A stretch of 64,000 nt of DNA from DASPLX01 sp035627375 (lineage in GTDB: Bacteria > Pseudomonadota > Gammaproteobacteria > Burkholderiales > Burkholderiaceae_D), in the NCBI GenBank assembly GCA_035627375.1, contig DASPLX010000067.1, positions 1 through 64,000 on the forward strand. The letters are read 5' to 3'. The notes beneath the pieces were generated by a model. That model did no database searches, was not told the DNA's origin, and saw only the letters and a list, made by a program, of their open reading frames with translations. Shown here one piece after another: positions 33,845-41,478 of this stretch. The stretch's first letter is position 1, and the number at the start of each line of letters is the position of its first letter. Made by a program: the position numbers and the translations under genes.

Positions 33845-33909
33845 GCTTGACGCAAAGAACATGGCAAGCCCGCGTACCGGGGGCGGAAATCATCTTTGGA
33901 ACGGATTCG

Positions 33910-34566
33910 ATGGCGAAGGCGACGACCAATGCGCAGGAGCGCAAACAGCGGGAGGCGGAACAGCGCCGCAAGGACATCATCAAGGCGGTGAGGAAGCTGA
34001 TCAAGAACGGCGGGGCGCGCGAGATCACCTTGCGCAAGGTGGCGGAGGAGGCTGGATTCTCGACCACCATCGTGTATTCGCTGTTCGAAGACAAGGCCAC
34101 GCTGATCACCCAGGCGATGGATAGCGATCTGCTCGACCTGGTGAAGGCGATGCGCCAGGCCAGGGATCCGGCACTGTCGCCGGTGGAGAACATCAAGCGC
34201 GTCGGCCGCGCCTATGTGGCTTTCGGCTTGAAGCATCCCGATCAATACGCGCTGGTTTTCATGGAGCGCCGGCCGCATGCGCCGGTGGATCGTTCAAGCG
34301 TCGAACACGGCAATCCCGACCAGGATCCGTATGCCTTCGCGTACCGGCTGTTCGTCGATCTCGCCGCCGCCGGCCTGGTCCGGTCGGACGAGGCGGAGAT
34401 CGCCTCGATGGCCCAGATATTCTGGGAGGGTGTCCATGGCATGACGTCGTTGCGCCTGGTGTTCGGCGACGACGAGCCCTGGTTCGATCACGAGGAATGT
34501 CATGCCCACCTGGATGCCTTGATGGACGTGTTGATGGCCGGGATACTGCAGCGCTTCGGCGTCTGA
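33910..34566 (+). CDS. TetR-family transcriptional regulator with WHG-type C-terminal domain
   Basis: A 218-residue regulator. The N-terminal helix-turn-helix (IKAVRKLIKNGGAREITLRK, then EEAGFSTTIVYSLFEDKATL) is typical of TetR repressors. The C-terminal domain contains QIFWEGVHGMTSLRLVFGDD, the WHG-like motif of a TetR subfamily. An upstream ATG at 33847 is in frame, but the helix-turn-helix spacing and the MAKATTNAQERKQ start fit ATG 33910. It lies directly upstream of the cytochrome/flavoprotein/ceramidase operon in the same orientation, separated by 176 bp holding two similar 21-bp palindrome-like elements, so it is the likely local repressor. The inducer cannot be told from sequence. Confidence 0.88.
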   Translation: MAKATTNAQERKQREAEQRRKDIIKAVRKLIKNGGAREITLRKVAEEAGFSTTIVYSLFEDKATLITQAMDSDLLDLVKAMRQARDPALSPVENIKRVGRAYVAFGLKHPDQYALVFMERRPHAPVDRSSVEHGNPDQDPYAFAYRLFVDLAAAGLVRSDEAEIASMAQIFWEGVHGMTSLRLVFGDDEPWFDHEECHAHLDALMDVLMAGILQRFGV

Positions 34567-34633
34567 GCCGGCGGGGCGGGGCGCGACGGCCCATCCGATC
34601 TTTTCTGTGGCCATGATTTCCATCGACTAATAA

Positions 34634-34691
34634 AATCATAACGTTGTTTTATTTTCGTCCCATTGTTATTATTTAGAACGTTGTTCTAAAT
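34634..34691 (+). promoter_or_regulatory. Promoter with two operator-like repeats upstream of the exported-protein operon
   Basis: At 34671-34691 ATTTAGAA and TTCTAAAT form a perfect 8-bp inverted repeat around CGTTG. A second, imperfect copy at 34634-34654 shares the core AACGTTGTT and about 14 of 21 positions; the cores are 37 bp apart. A sigma-70-like TTGTTT (34644-34649), 17 bp, TATTAT (34667-34672) is overlapped by the two copies, so a bound repressor would block it. The TetR protein encoded just upstream is the obvious candidate. Confidence 0.65.
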
Positions 34692-34742
34692 TTTCCGTCG
34701 GTTGCGACGGGCGCGCCGACGGCCGCGACAAAGGAGGGACGG

Positions 34743-35102
34743 ATGCGAATGGTCTTGATGGCTCTGTGCGCGAGTATCGCGCTGAGCTCCTGTAGCACGG
34801 CACGCCGGGAACCGGGGGCGGACGATATCGCCCGCGCGCAAGCCTTGCGTCCCCAGGATGCGCAATTGGCGGAGCGCTATGAACGTTCCTGCATGGCTTG
34901 CCATGCGGTGCAAGGCAGCGGCGCGCCGCTTACCGGCTTCGTCCCGCAATGGGAGGAGCGGCTGGGCAAGGGCATGGATCGCCTGGTCGAGCATGCCTAT
35001 GAGGGATTCAATGCGATGCCGGTGCGCGGTTTGTGCAACGACTGCACCAAGGACGACATGCGGGCCTTGATCCGGTTCATGAGCGCGGGAGCGGCGGCAT
35101 GA
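34743..35102 (+). CDS. Cytochrome c5-like lipoprotein
   Basis: A 119-residue exported c-type cytochrome. The N-terminal signal ends in a lipobox (CASIALSSCS, Cys at about 17), so a lipid anchor is likely. One heme-binding CMACH motif sits near residue 50. The C-terminal part AMPVRGLCNDCTKDDMRALI has the methionine expected as the second heme ligand plus the Cys-x-x-Cys pair characteristic of the cytochrome c5 family. GGAGGG lies 4 nt before the ATG. The stop overlaps the next gene (ATGA), which encodes a flavoprotein dehydrogenase/oxidase; electron transfer from that flavoprotein to this cytochrome is the natural inference. Confidence 0.85.
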   Translation: MRMVLMALCASIALSSCSTARREPGADDIARAQALRPQDAQLAERYERSCMACHAVQGSGAPLTGFVPQWEERLGKGMDRLVEHAYEGFNAMPVRGLCNDCTKDDMRALIRFMSAGAAA

Positions 35103-36511
35103 CTCGGTCCACTCGGTCTCGCCGGCACTTCCTCAAATTCGGCGCGTTCGCGGCCGCGGGTGGCTTCTCTGCGGTAGGCGCCGGCCGCCTGCTGGCGCAG
35201 CCGCGGGCAAGCGCACCGCCTGCCGCGACCGCGCCGGCATTCGTCTCCTGGCGCAACTGGTCCGGCATCCAGCAATGCCGCGCACGGGAACTGGCGACGC
35301 CGGCCGACGAGGCGGCGGTCGCGGCCTTGCTGCGCAAGTCGGACGGCGTCGTGCGTTGCGTCGGCTCGGGCCATTCGTTCGCTCCGCTGGTGCCGACCGA
35401 CGGCACGATACTCGCTCTCGATCGCTTGTCGGGCATCGTCTCCACCGACAAGGCCGCCGGCACCGTCACGCTGCGCGCCGGAACCCGCCTCGGCGCGTTG
35501 TCGCGGCGACTCGATTCGATCGGCCTGGGGCTGCGCAACCTGCCCGATATCGATACCCAATCCCTGGCCGGTGCGATCAGTACCGGCACCCATGGCACCG
35601 GCGCGGATCTTCCCGCGCTGCACGCGGACGTCGTCGCGCTGCGCATCGTGACGCCGCAGGGCGAGATCGTCGAATGCGACGAGCGGCGCAATCCCGACCT
35701 CCTGGCCGCTGCCCGCGTCTCGCTCGGCAGCTTGGGCGTGATCGCGCAAGCGACCGTGCGCGTCGTTCCGGCTTACAACCTGCATCGCAAGGTCTGGCTG
35801 AAGCCGCTGGAGGAAATGCTGCAGCAGGCGCCGGCACTGGCGCGCGCGCATCGCCATTTCGAGTTCTATTACCTGCCTTTCACGGGCTACGCGGCGGCGA
35901 TCACGCATGATCCGTACGACGGCTACGAGGTAGTGGCGCCGCCCTCGCAAGACGAAGACATGCTGCGCGACTTGCGGCGCCTGCGCGACTGGTTCGAGAA
36001 ATTCCCGCAATTGCGGCGCTGGGTGGCGAACAAGCTGATCGATCCGAACCTGTCGGAGGAGGCGAAGAACCGTTCCTGGCGCTTGCTGTCGACCTCGCGC
36101 CCGACCCGTTTCAACGAATCCGAGTGCCATGTGCCGCGCGAGGCCGGAATCGCCTGCGTATCGGAAGTGATCCGCGCGTTGGAAAAGCGCAACGACGTCT
36201 TCTTTCCCCTGGAGTTCCGCTACGTGAAGGCCGACGATGCCTGGCTCAGCCCGTTCTACCAGCGGGATAGCTGTTCGATCGCGGTGCACGCGGCGCATGA
36301 CGAGGCATACGACTATCTGATGTCCGATATCGGCCCCATATTCCGCAAGTACGACGGCCGCCCGCACTGGGGGAAGCTGCATCGCTTGACCGCGGCGGAC
36401 CTGGCGGCGCTGTATCCGCGCTGGAACGATTTCCAGGCCGTGCGGCGCAGTCTGGATCCGCGCGGACGCCTGTTGAACGCGCATCTGCGTACGGTATTCG
36501 GAGCCGGATGA
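35099..36511 (+). CDS. Tat-exported FAD-linked lactone oxidase/dehydrogenase (D-arabinono-1,4-lactone oxidase family)
   Basis: A 470-residue flavoprotein of the VAO/aldonolactone-oxidase family. N-terminal twin-arginine signal SRRHFLKFGAFAAAGGFSAV. The PP-loop FAD-binding region has CVGSGHSFAPL, where His92 is the residue covalently bound to FAD in related oxidases; LAGAISTGTHGTG follows. The C-terminal ALO domain has the family HWGK motif at residues 423-426. Tat export fits a cofactor loaded in the cytoplasm. Plant galactonolactone dehydrogenase and relatives pass electrons to cytochrome c, and a cytochrome gene overlaps here, so a periplasmic lactone dehydrogenase is favoured over an O2-using oxidase. 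The substrate is unknown. ATG 35099 overlaps the cytochrome stop; the open frame further upstream is shadow. Confidence 0.86.
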   Translation: MTRSTRSRRHFLKFGAFAAAGGFSAVGAGRLLAQPRASAPPAATAPAFVSWRNWSGIQQCRARELATPADEAAVAALLRKSDGVVRCVGSGHSFAPLVPTDGTILALDRLSGIVSTDKAAGTVTLRAGTRLGALSRRLDSIGLGLRNLPDIDTQSLAGAISTGTHGTGADLPALHADVVALRIVTPQGEIVECDERRNPDLLAAARVSLGSLGVIAQATVRVVPAYNLHRKVWLKPLEEMLQQAPALARAHRHFEFYYLPFTGYAAAITHDPYDGYEVVAPPSQDEDMLRDLRRLRDWFEKFPQLRRWVANKLIDPNLSEEAKNRSWRLLSTSRPTRFNESECHVPREAGIACVSEVIRALEKRNDVFFPLEFRYVKADDAWLSPFYQRDSCSIAVHAAHDEAYDYLMSDIGPIFRKYDGRPHWGKLHRLTAADLAALYPRWNDFQAVRRSLDPRGRLLNAHLRTVFGAG

Positions 36512-37800
36512 TGGCCGATCGGCGACGACGCGCATTGATGTGGGCCGTCGGCGCCGGCGCCGCGGGGGCGGGAGCATTCGCCTTGCGGCCGGCCGACGCC
36601 GGAGCGCCGCACGACGGCTATTTTCGCGCGCTGTCCGGCGCGATCGCCGATGCCGGCATCGCCGTCCCGACGATGGTGATCGACCGCGAGCGCATGCTGG
36701 CGAACGCCAGGACGATATTGCGCAACATCGGCGGCCGCATGGGCTTGCGCCTGGTGGCGAAGTCGCTGCCCAGCCTGCCTTTGCTCGACGAATTGATGTC
36801 GGCGATGACCACGCGGCGCCTCATGGTCTTCAATCTGCCGTATCTCCAGTTGATCGCCGAGTCGCGCCCCGATACCGATCTCTTGCTCGGAAAGCCGCTG
36901 CCGGTGGCCGCCGCCGCGCAATTCTACGAAGGCTTCAAGGGCGGCGGGTTCCGGCCGGAGCGGCAACTGCAGTGGCTGGTCGATACGCCGGAGCGCTTGG
37001 CGCAATATCGCGATCTCGCGCGCGGCCGGCGCATCGAGCTCCGGATCAATCTCGAAATCGACGTCGGCCTGCATCGCGGCGGCGTCGATAGCGTGCAGAC
37101 CATGCTGCGGATGATCGACATCTTCGTGTCGGAGCCGCGCCTCGTGTGGTCGGGGCTGATGGGATACGACGCCCATGTCGCGAAGCTTCCGGATATTCCC
37201 GGCGTGCGGGACGGCGCCTTGGCGGAATCCAAGCGCAGATATGCCGAGTATGCGGCGCTGGCGCGCGACGCCTCCAGGCGCGGCGCGGCGACCAGGGAGC
37301 CGGCGTTCAACACCGGCGGATCGCCGACATATCGCTTGCACGACGGCGGCGGCGCGGCGAACGAGCTGGCGATCGGTTCCGCCCTGGTCAAGCCGAGCGA
37401 TTTCGATACCGAACTGCTCCAGGATCTCGCGCCGGCGGCATTCATCGCGACGCCGGTGCTGAAAGCCGGCCGCGAATTCCTGCTGCCGAACGGCGTCGAG
37501 GGGCTCGGCCGCGCGCTCACCGCCTGGAACGTCAACCAACGCCGCGCCTATTTCATCTACGGCGGGAACTGGTTGGCCGATCCGGTGTCGCCGGCCGGCC
37601 TGGCCGCGAGCGGTCTGTACGGTACGTCTTCCAATCAACAGGTGCTGGTCGGCTCAGGGGGCCAAGGCTTGCGGCCGGATGATTTCGTGTTCCTGCGGCC
37701 GCGCCAGAGCGAGGCCGTGCTGCAGCAGTTCGGCGACATCGCATTGCTGGAGGGCGGCCGCATCGCGCAGCGCTGGCCGGTGCTGCCGGCGATGCCGTAA
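36508..37800 (+). CDS. Exported fold-type III PLP enzyme (DSD1 / D-threonine aldolase-like family)
   Basis: A 430-residue protein related to alanine racemase N-terminal/D-serine dehydratase/D-threonine aldolase proteins. The N-terminal sequence RRRRALMWAVGAGAAGAGAF resembles a Tat-type or Sec signal, with a likely cleavage after ADAGA. Then comes TMVIDRERMLANARTILRNI and the putative PLP lysine Lys85 in RLVAKSLPSLPLL, an ELRINLEIDVGLHRGGV strand with Arg/His near PLP, and a C-terminal NQQVLVGSGGQGLRPDDFVF that fits the DSD1-like metal/PLP domain. Its start overlaps the flavoprotein stop (ATGATG). Export of a PLP enzyme is uncommon but known for periplasmic broad-spectrum racemases. The precise reaction is not predictable. 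Confidence 0.78.
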   Translation: MMADRRRRALMWAVGAGAAGAGAFALRPADAGAPHDGYFRALSGAIADAGIAVPTMVIDRERMLANARTILRNIGGRMGLRLVAKSLPSLPLLDELMSAMTTRRLMVFNLPYLQLIAESRPDTDLLLGKPLPVAAAAQFYEGFKGGGFRPERQLQWLVDTPERLAQYRDLARGRRIELRINLEIDVGLHRGGVDSVQTMLRMIDIFVSEPRLVWSGLMGYDAHVAKLPDIPGVRDGALAESKRRYAEYAALARDASRRGAATREPAFNTGGSPTYRLHDGGGAANELAIGSALVKPSDFDTELLQDLAPAAFIATPVLKAGREFLLPNGVEGLGRALTAWNVNQRRAYFIYGGNWLADPVSPAGLAASGLYGTSSNQQVLVGSGGQGLRPDDFVFLRPRQSEAVLQQFGDIALLEGGRIAQRWPVLPAMP

Positions 37801-37830
37801 AGAACCATCACGATAAGCAGAGGAGACGAC

Positions 37831-38268
37831 ATGGAATATTCAACGGTATCGCAGCTCCGGCGATTTGGGACGGGGCTGGGTGCGGCGCTGTTCTGCCTGT
37901 CCGCCGCGGCGTCCGGGCCCGACGGCGCCAAGGGGCTTTGGCTCAGCGCCGACAAGGCGGCGATCATCGAGTTCAAGGAATGCGCCGATCTAAAGGATGC
38001 GCTGTGCGGCATCATCGTCTGGGACAAGGACGCCGGCACGCCGACCGACGCCTGCGGCGTGACGATCGCCAAATTGAAGGCGTTCGAAGACGGCGCCTGG
38101 CGCAACGGCTGGGTGCACGATCCGCGTACCAAGAAAAACTACAAGGGTATCGTGCGCGCCGACAACGACATCCTGTCGGTGCGCGCTTATATCGGCACCG
38201 AACTGCTCGGCGAGACCGAGGAGATGACTCGCGTCCGGTCGCTGCCGGCGGGATGCAAGGCGAAATAA
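37831..38268 (+). CDS. DUF2147 domain exported protein
   Basis: A 145-residue protein with an N-terminal Sec-type signal (FGTGLGAALFCLSAAASG) and a DUF2147 domain: GLWLSADKAAIIEFKECADL, then LCGIIVWDKDAGTPTDACGV, and NYKGIVRADNDILSVRAYIG. DUF2147 proteins are small periplasmic beta-rich proteins of unknown function. GAGGAG precedes the ATG by 6 nt. It is 30 bp after the PLP-enzyme gene and 24 bp before the porin, within the operon. Four Cys residues in the mature part could form disulphides. Confidence 0.8.
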   Translation: MEYSTVSQLRRFGTGLGAALFCLSAAASGPDGAKGLWLSADKAAIIEFKECADLKDALCGIIVWDKDAGTPTDACGVTIAKLKAFEDGAWRNGWVHDPRTKKNYKGIVRADNDILSVRAYIGTELLGETEEMTRVRSLPAGCKAK

Positions 38269-38292
38269 AAAACAACCACGGAGGAGACCACC

Positions 38293-39213
38293 ATGTTGAA
38301 ACCCCTTGTTCGCTTCACTGTAGGCGCGCTGGCTATCGGCGCCTTTGCCGGCGCGTATGCGCAATCGACCGCGCCGGGCGCGGAGGAGCCGAAGATCCAG
38401 AGTTATTCCATCGATGTCGAGGCCAAGGTCTTGAGCGATCGGCGCAACCGCGGCATTTCCGACACCTTCCGGCGCCCGAGCGCGGAATTGACCGTGACCG
38501 CCGCGCACGAATCCGGCGTCATCGGCTATCTGCAGCTGGGCGGAGTGCGCAAGGAAGTGTTCCCGGAGAGCGACGGCGTTCTCGTCACCGGCGCGCTCGG
38601 TTATCGTTGGGGGCGGCACGACGGTTGGCACTTCGGCGTCGGCGCCGCGCAGGAATGGTTTCCGGGGGCGAAGGCAAGCGGCGCTCCGACCGGATTCGAC
38701 TGGAGCACCGGCAACCCCACCGGGTTCACCGATACCAAGTTCGATACGACCTACGGCGTCTTCGAATTCGGCCATGGCATCGTCGAGGCCCGTTATCTTT
38801 ACGTCCTGAGCAAGGACTTGCGCGGCAATAACACCGCCACGCTGTGCGGTACGGCCTATCTGCCGCAACTCCTGGCCGGCGGCGATCCGAGCAAGGCGAT
38901 CGCCTGCTACGGCGACGGTTTCAAGCGTACCGGCGGCTCGCACCTGCTCGATGTGGACATCAAATATCCGCTCGACGGGCGCACCAAGCTGACGTTGCAT
39001 GCGGGGTATCAAAAGACGCGCAATTTCGGCGACGCCAATCTATTCGATTATCGGCTGGGCGTCGTCCATACGCGCTGGGGCTTCGATTTCGGCGCGGAGG
39101 TGGTGGGAGTGTCACTCAAGAACAGGGATTTCGCCGTCGCCGTCGACAGCGCGGGCAACAGCAAGCAACTCGACGAGACCGCGCTGGTGGTGTCGGTCGG
39201 CAAGCGTTTTTGA
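38293..39213 (+). CDS. TorF-family putative outer-membrane porin
   Basis: A 306-residue outer-membrane beta-barrel. N-terminal signal ending GAFAGAYAQ; the mature start SIDVEAKVLSDRRNRGISDT is the typical first strand of TorF-like porins. Alternating polar/aromatic strands continue to a C-terminal phenylalanine (VVSVGKRF), the usual BamA recognition end. A Shine-Dalgarno GAGGAGACC is close before the ATG, nearly identical to those of the genes on each side. Role here probably uptake or release of the pathway substrate across the outer membrane; specificity is not predictable. Confidence 0.8.
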   Translation: MLKPLVRFTVGALAIGAFAGAYAQSTAPGAEEPKIQSYSIDVEAKVLSDRRNRGISDTFRRPSAELTVTAAHESGVIGYLQLGGVRKEVFPESDGVLVTGALGYRWGRHDGWHFGVGAAQEWFPGAKASGAPTGFDWSTGNPTGFTDTKFDTTYGVFEFGHGIVEARYLYVLSKDLRGNNTATLCGTAYLPQLLAGGDPSKAIACYGDGFKRTGGSHLLDVDIKYPLDGRTKLTLHAGYQKTRNFGDANLFDYRLGVVHTRWGFDFGAEVVGVSLKNRDFAVAVDSAGNSKQLDETALVVSVGKRF

Positions 39214-39272
39214 CGGCGTCTTGCCGGCGGTTTCGTATTTTGTCGGAAGTGAATAACAACGAGGAGACAACG

Positions 39273-41282
39273 ATGAAAGCATCCGGTTTGTTGCGTTACC
39301 TGGCATTACTCTTCGGCGCCGTCCTGTTCGCCGGACACGCGTACGCGGATCCCTACCTGGTCGGACGCGGCATGTCGGACATCACGGGCGAGGCGGCGGA
39401 AGTCGGCATGATGGGATACGCCTCGACTTCGCAGGTCGCGGGCGGCATCCACATGCGGCAGCGGGCGCGGGCATTCATCGTCGTCGACCAGGCCAGCGGC
39501 AAGCGCGTCGTGTTCGTTAACAACGATCTCGGCATGGTGTTCCAGGGCGTGCAGCAGGCGGTGATCCAGCGGCTGCAGGCGAAATACGGCAGTCTCTACG
39601 CGGCCGACAACGTGATCCTGTCGGCGACGCATACGCATGGCGGGCCGGGCGGGTTCTCGCATTATGCGCTGTACAACTTCACCACCTACGGTTTCAACAA
39701 GAAGACCTTCGACGCCATCGTCGGCGGCATCGTGGCGGCGATCGACAAGGCGCATCGCGACCTGAAACCCGGCACGATCCAGGTCGGTAAGGGCGAATTG
39801 CTGGATGCCAGCAACAACCGCTCGCTGCCGGCGTACGAGCGCAATCCGCTCGCCGAACGCGAGCGCTGGGGGCGCCATATCGACCCAGAGATGACGGTGC
39901 TGCGCTTCAAGCAGGGTGCGACCGACGTCGGCGTCATCAGCTGGTTCGCCACCCATGGCGTATCGATGAGCCCGCACAACCGCCTGATCACGCCGGACAA
40001 CAAGGGATATGCGGAATATCGCTGGGAACACGATCTGAAAGGCGTGCGCTACAACTCGGACGGCGATTTCGTGGCCGCCTTCGCGCAATCGAACGCCGGC
40101 GACATGACGCCCAATCTCCATCTCGACGGCACCGGTCCGACCGCCAACGAGTTCGACAACACGCGCCTCATCGGCGAACGGCAATTGCAGAAGGCGCTCG
40201 AGATCTACAACGGGCCGCTGGAAAGTCTGTCGGGGCCGGTCGATTATCGCCATCGCTTCATCGATTTCTCGAACTTCGTGGTCGACGGCCGTTTCACCGG
40301 CGGCGCGGCGCGCTCCACCTGCCCGGCGGCGCTGGGCTCGGCGTTCGCCGCCGGCACCGAGGATGGGCGCGGACTCGACGGCTTCACCGAAGGCGATCTG
40401 CAAGGCAACCCGTTCTACATGGCGCTGGGCGGCATCATCGCCCCGGTGCCGCAATGGGTGCGAGATTGCCAGGCGCCGAAGCCGGTGCTGCTGGCGACCG
40501 GCGTGCAAAAGCCGTATCCCTGGACGCCGGAAGTGCTGCCGGTATCGATTTTCCGCATCGGCCAGCTGGCGATCGTCGCGGCGCCCGCCGAATTCACCAT
40601 CATGGCCGGCCGGCGCGTGCGCGACACCGTCAAATCCGCGCTCGGAGACAGCGTCAGGCACGTGGTGTTCGCCGGCTATGCCAACGCCTACGCGGGTTAC
40701 GTGACCACGCCCGAGGAATACGATGCACAGCATTACGAGGGTGCGTCGACCCATTTCGGGAAATGGACCTTGCCGGCTTACCAACAGGCTTTCTTCGGCC
40801 TGGCATCCGCGCTCAGGCAAGGCCAGCCGGCCGGCGCCAGCCTTGCGCCGCGCGATCTGTCGAATAGCCAGTTGTCGTTCCAGACCGGCGTGGTGCTCGA
40901 CAACGTGCCGCTCTTCAAGAGCTTCGGCGGCGTCGAGCGGCAGCCCAATGCGAGCTACCAGCGCGGCCAGCGCGTCGATGTCGAGTTCTGGACGGGCCAT
41001 CCGAAGAACAACCTGCGGCAAAACGGCACTTTCCTGGAGGTGCAGCGCTGGGACGGCGCGGCATGGCGCGTCGTGGCCAACGATGGCGATTGGAGCACGA
41101 TCTACCGCTGGATACGGGTCGATCCGGTCTGGGGAAGCTCCAAGGCGTTGATTTCGTGGACCATTCCACCCGATGCGGCCGCCGGGCAATACCGGATCGT
41201 TCACTACGGCGATTACAAGAACGGTTGGAACGGGCAGATCTACGGCTTCAGCGGCACGACCAGGGCGTTCCAGGTCTGGTGA
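39273..41282 (+). CDS. Neutral ceramidase family protein, secreted
   Basis: A 669-residue neutral/alkaline non-lysosomal ceramidase homologue, which would hydrolyse the N-acyl bond of ceramide. Signal peptide LALLFGAVLFAGHAYA. Zinc-site motif SATHTHGGPGG (His120/122), the NAGDMTPNL motif near residue 279, and YAGYVTTPEEYDAQHYEGAS near 470, followed by the C-terminal Ig-like domain (to TTRAFQVW). The usual signature GDVSPN/GNLSPN has Ser as the catalytic-site residue; here it is Thr279. GAGGAG lies 6 nt before the ATG; the longer open frame from 38844 overlaps the porin and is rejected. Last gene of the operon. Confidence 0.9.
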   Translation: MKASGLLRYLALLFGAVLFAGHAYADPYLVGRGMSDITGEAAEVGMMGYASTSQVAGGIHMRQRARAFIVVDQASGKRVVFVNNDLGMVFQGVQQAVIQRLQAKYGSLYAADNVILSATHTHGGPGGFSHYALYNFTTYGFNKKTFDAIVGGIVAAIDKAHRDLKPGTIQVGKGELLDASNNRSLPAYERNPLAERERWGRHIDPEMTVLRFKQGATDVGVISWFATHGVSMSPHNRLITPDNKGYAEYRWEHDLKGVRYNSDGDFVAAFAQSNAGDMTPNLHLDGTGPTANEFDNTRLIGERQLQKALEIYNGPLESLSGPVDYRHRFIDFSNFVVDGRFTGGAARSTCPAALGSAFAAGTEDGRGLDGFTEGDLQGNPFYMALGGIIAPVPQWVRDCQAPKPVLLATGVQKPYPWTPEVLPVSIFRIGQLAIVAAPAEFTIMAGRRVRDTVKSALGDSVRHVVFAGYANAYAGYVTTPEEYDAQHYEGASTHFGKWTLPAYQQAFFGLASALRQGQPAGASLAPRDLSNSQLSFQTGVVLDNVPLFKSFGGVERQPNASYQRGQRVDVEFWTGHPKNNLRQNGTFLEVQRWDGAAWRVVANDGDWSTIYRWIRVDPVWGSSKALISWTIPPDAAAGQYRIVHYGDYKNGWNGQIYGFSGTTRAFQVW

Positions 41283-41328
41283 CGGCAAGTGGATGGAAGT
41301 GGGCGGTGGCGGCGAAGCGCTATCGCCC

Positions 41329-41358
41329 TTGAAAGAAGGCTCCCTTTTGGGTTAGAAT
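41329..41358 (+). promoter_or_regulatory. rpsB-tsf promoter
   Basis: TTGAAA (41329-41334), an 18-bp spacer and TAGAAT (41353-41358), five of six consensus positions in each hexamer. It would start transcription around 41364-41366, about 113 nt upstream of the rpsB ATG. It is located just after the ceramidase gene, giving ribosomal protein S2 its own strong promoter. Confidence 0.72.
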
Positions 41359-41361
41359 CTT

Positions 41362-41478
41362 GGGTTAGCTTGAATGTTGTTTCAAGTGAAACTTTCGTAA
41401 ATCGCGAATTCGCCCGAAAAAGGGTGCCCTCGGAGAGGGTAACCGGGCGGATTCCAGACCTAACCCTGGAGAAATCTC
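41362..41478 (+). promoter_or_regulatory. Structured leader of rpsB mRNA
   Basis: Three possible helices: CTTGAA/TTCAAG (41369-41374 with 41381-41386); an 11-bp near-perfect stem GAAT-x-CGCCCG with CGGGCG-x-ATTC (41406-41416 with 41443-41453) capped by a CCCTC-GGA-GAGGG hairpin; and GGGTTAG (41362-41368) with CTAACCC (41460-41466), ending just before the GGAG ribosome binding site. If transcription starts near 41365 the last helix is incomplete. Autoregulation by S2 is known in other bacteria, but this RNA is not shown to be a member of a known family. Confidence 0.5.

Noticed and set aside
33847..33909. Upstream in-frame ATG for the TetR gene
   Set aside because: It would add 21 residues not found at the N-terminus of TetR proteins.
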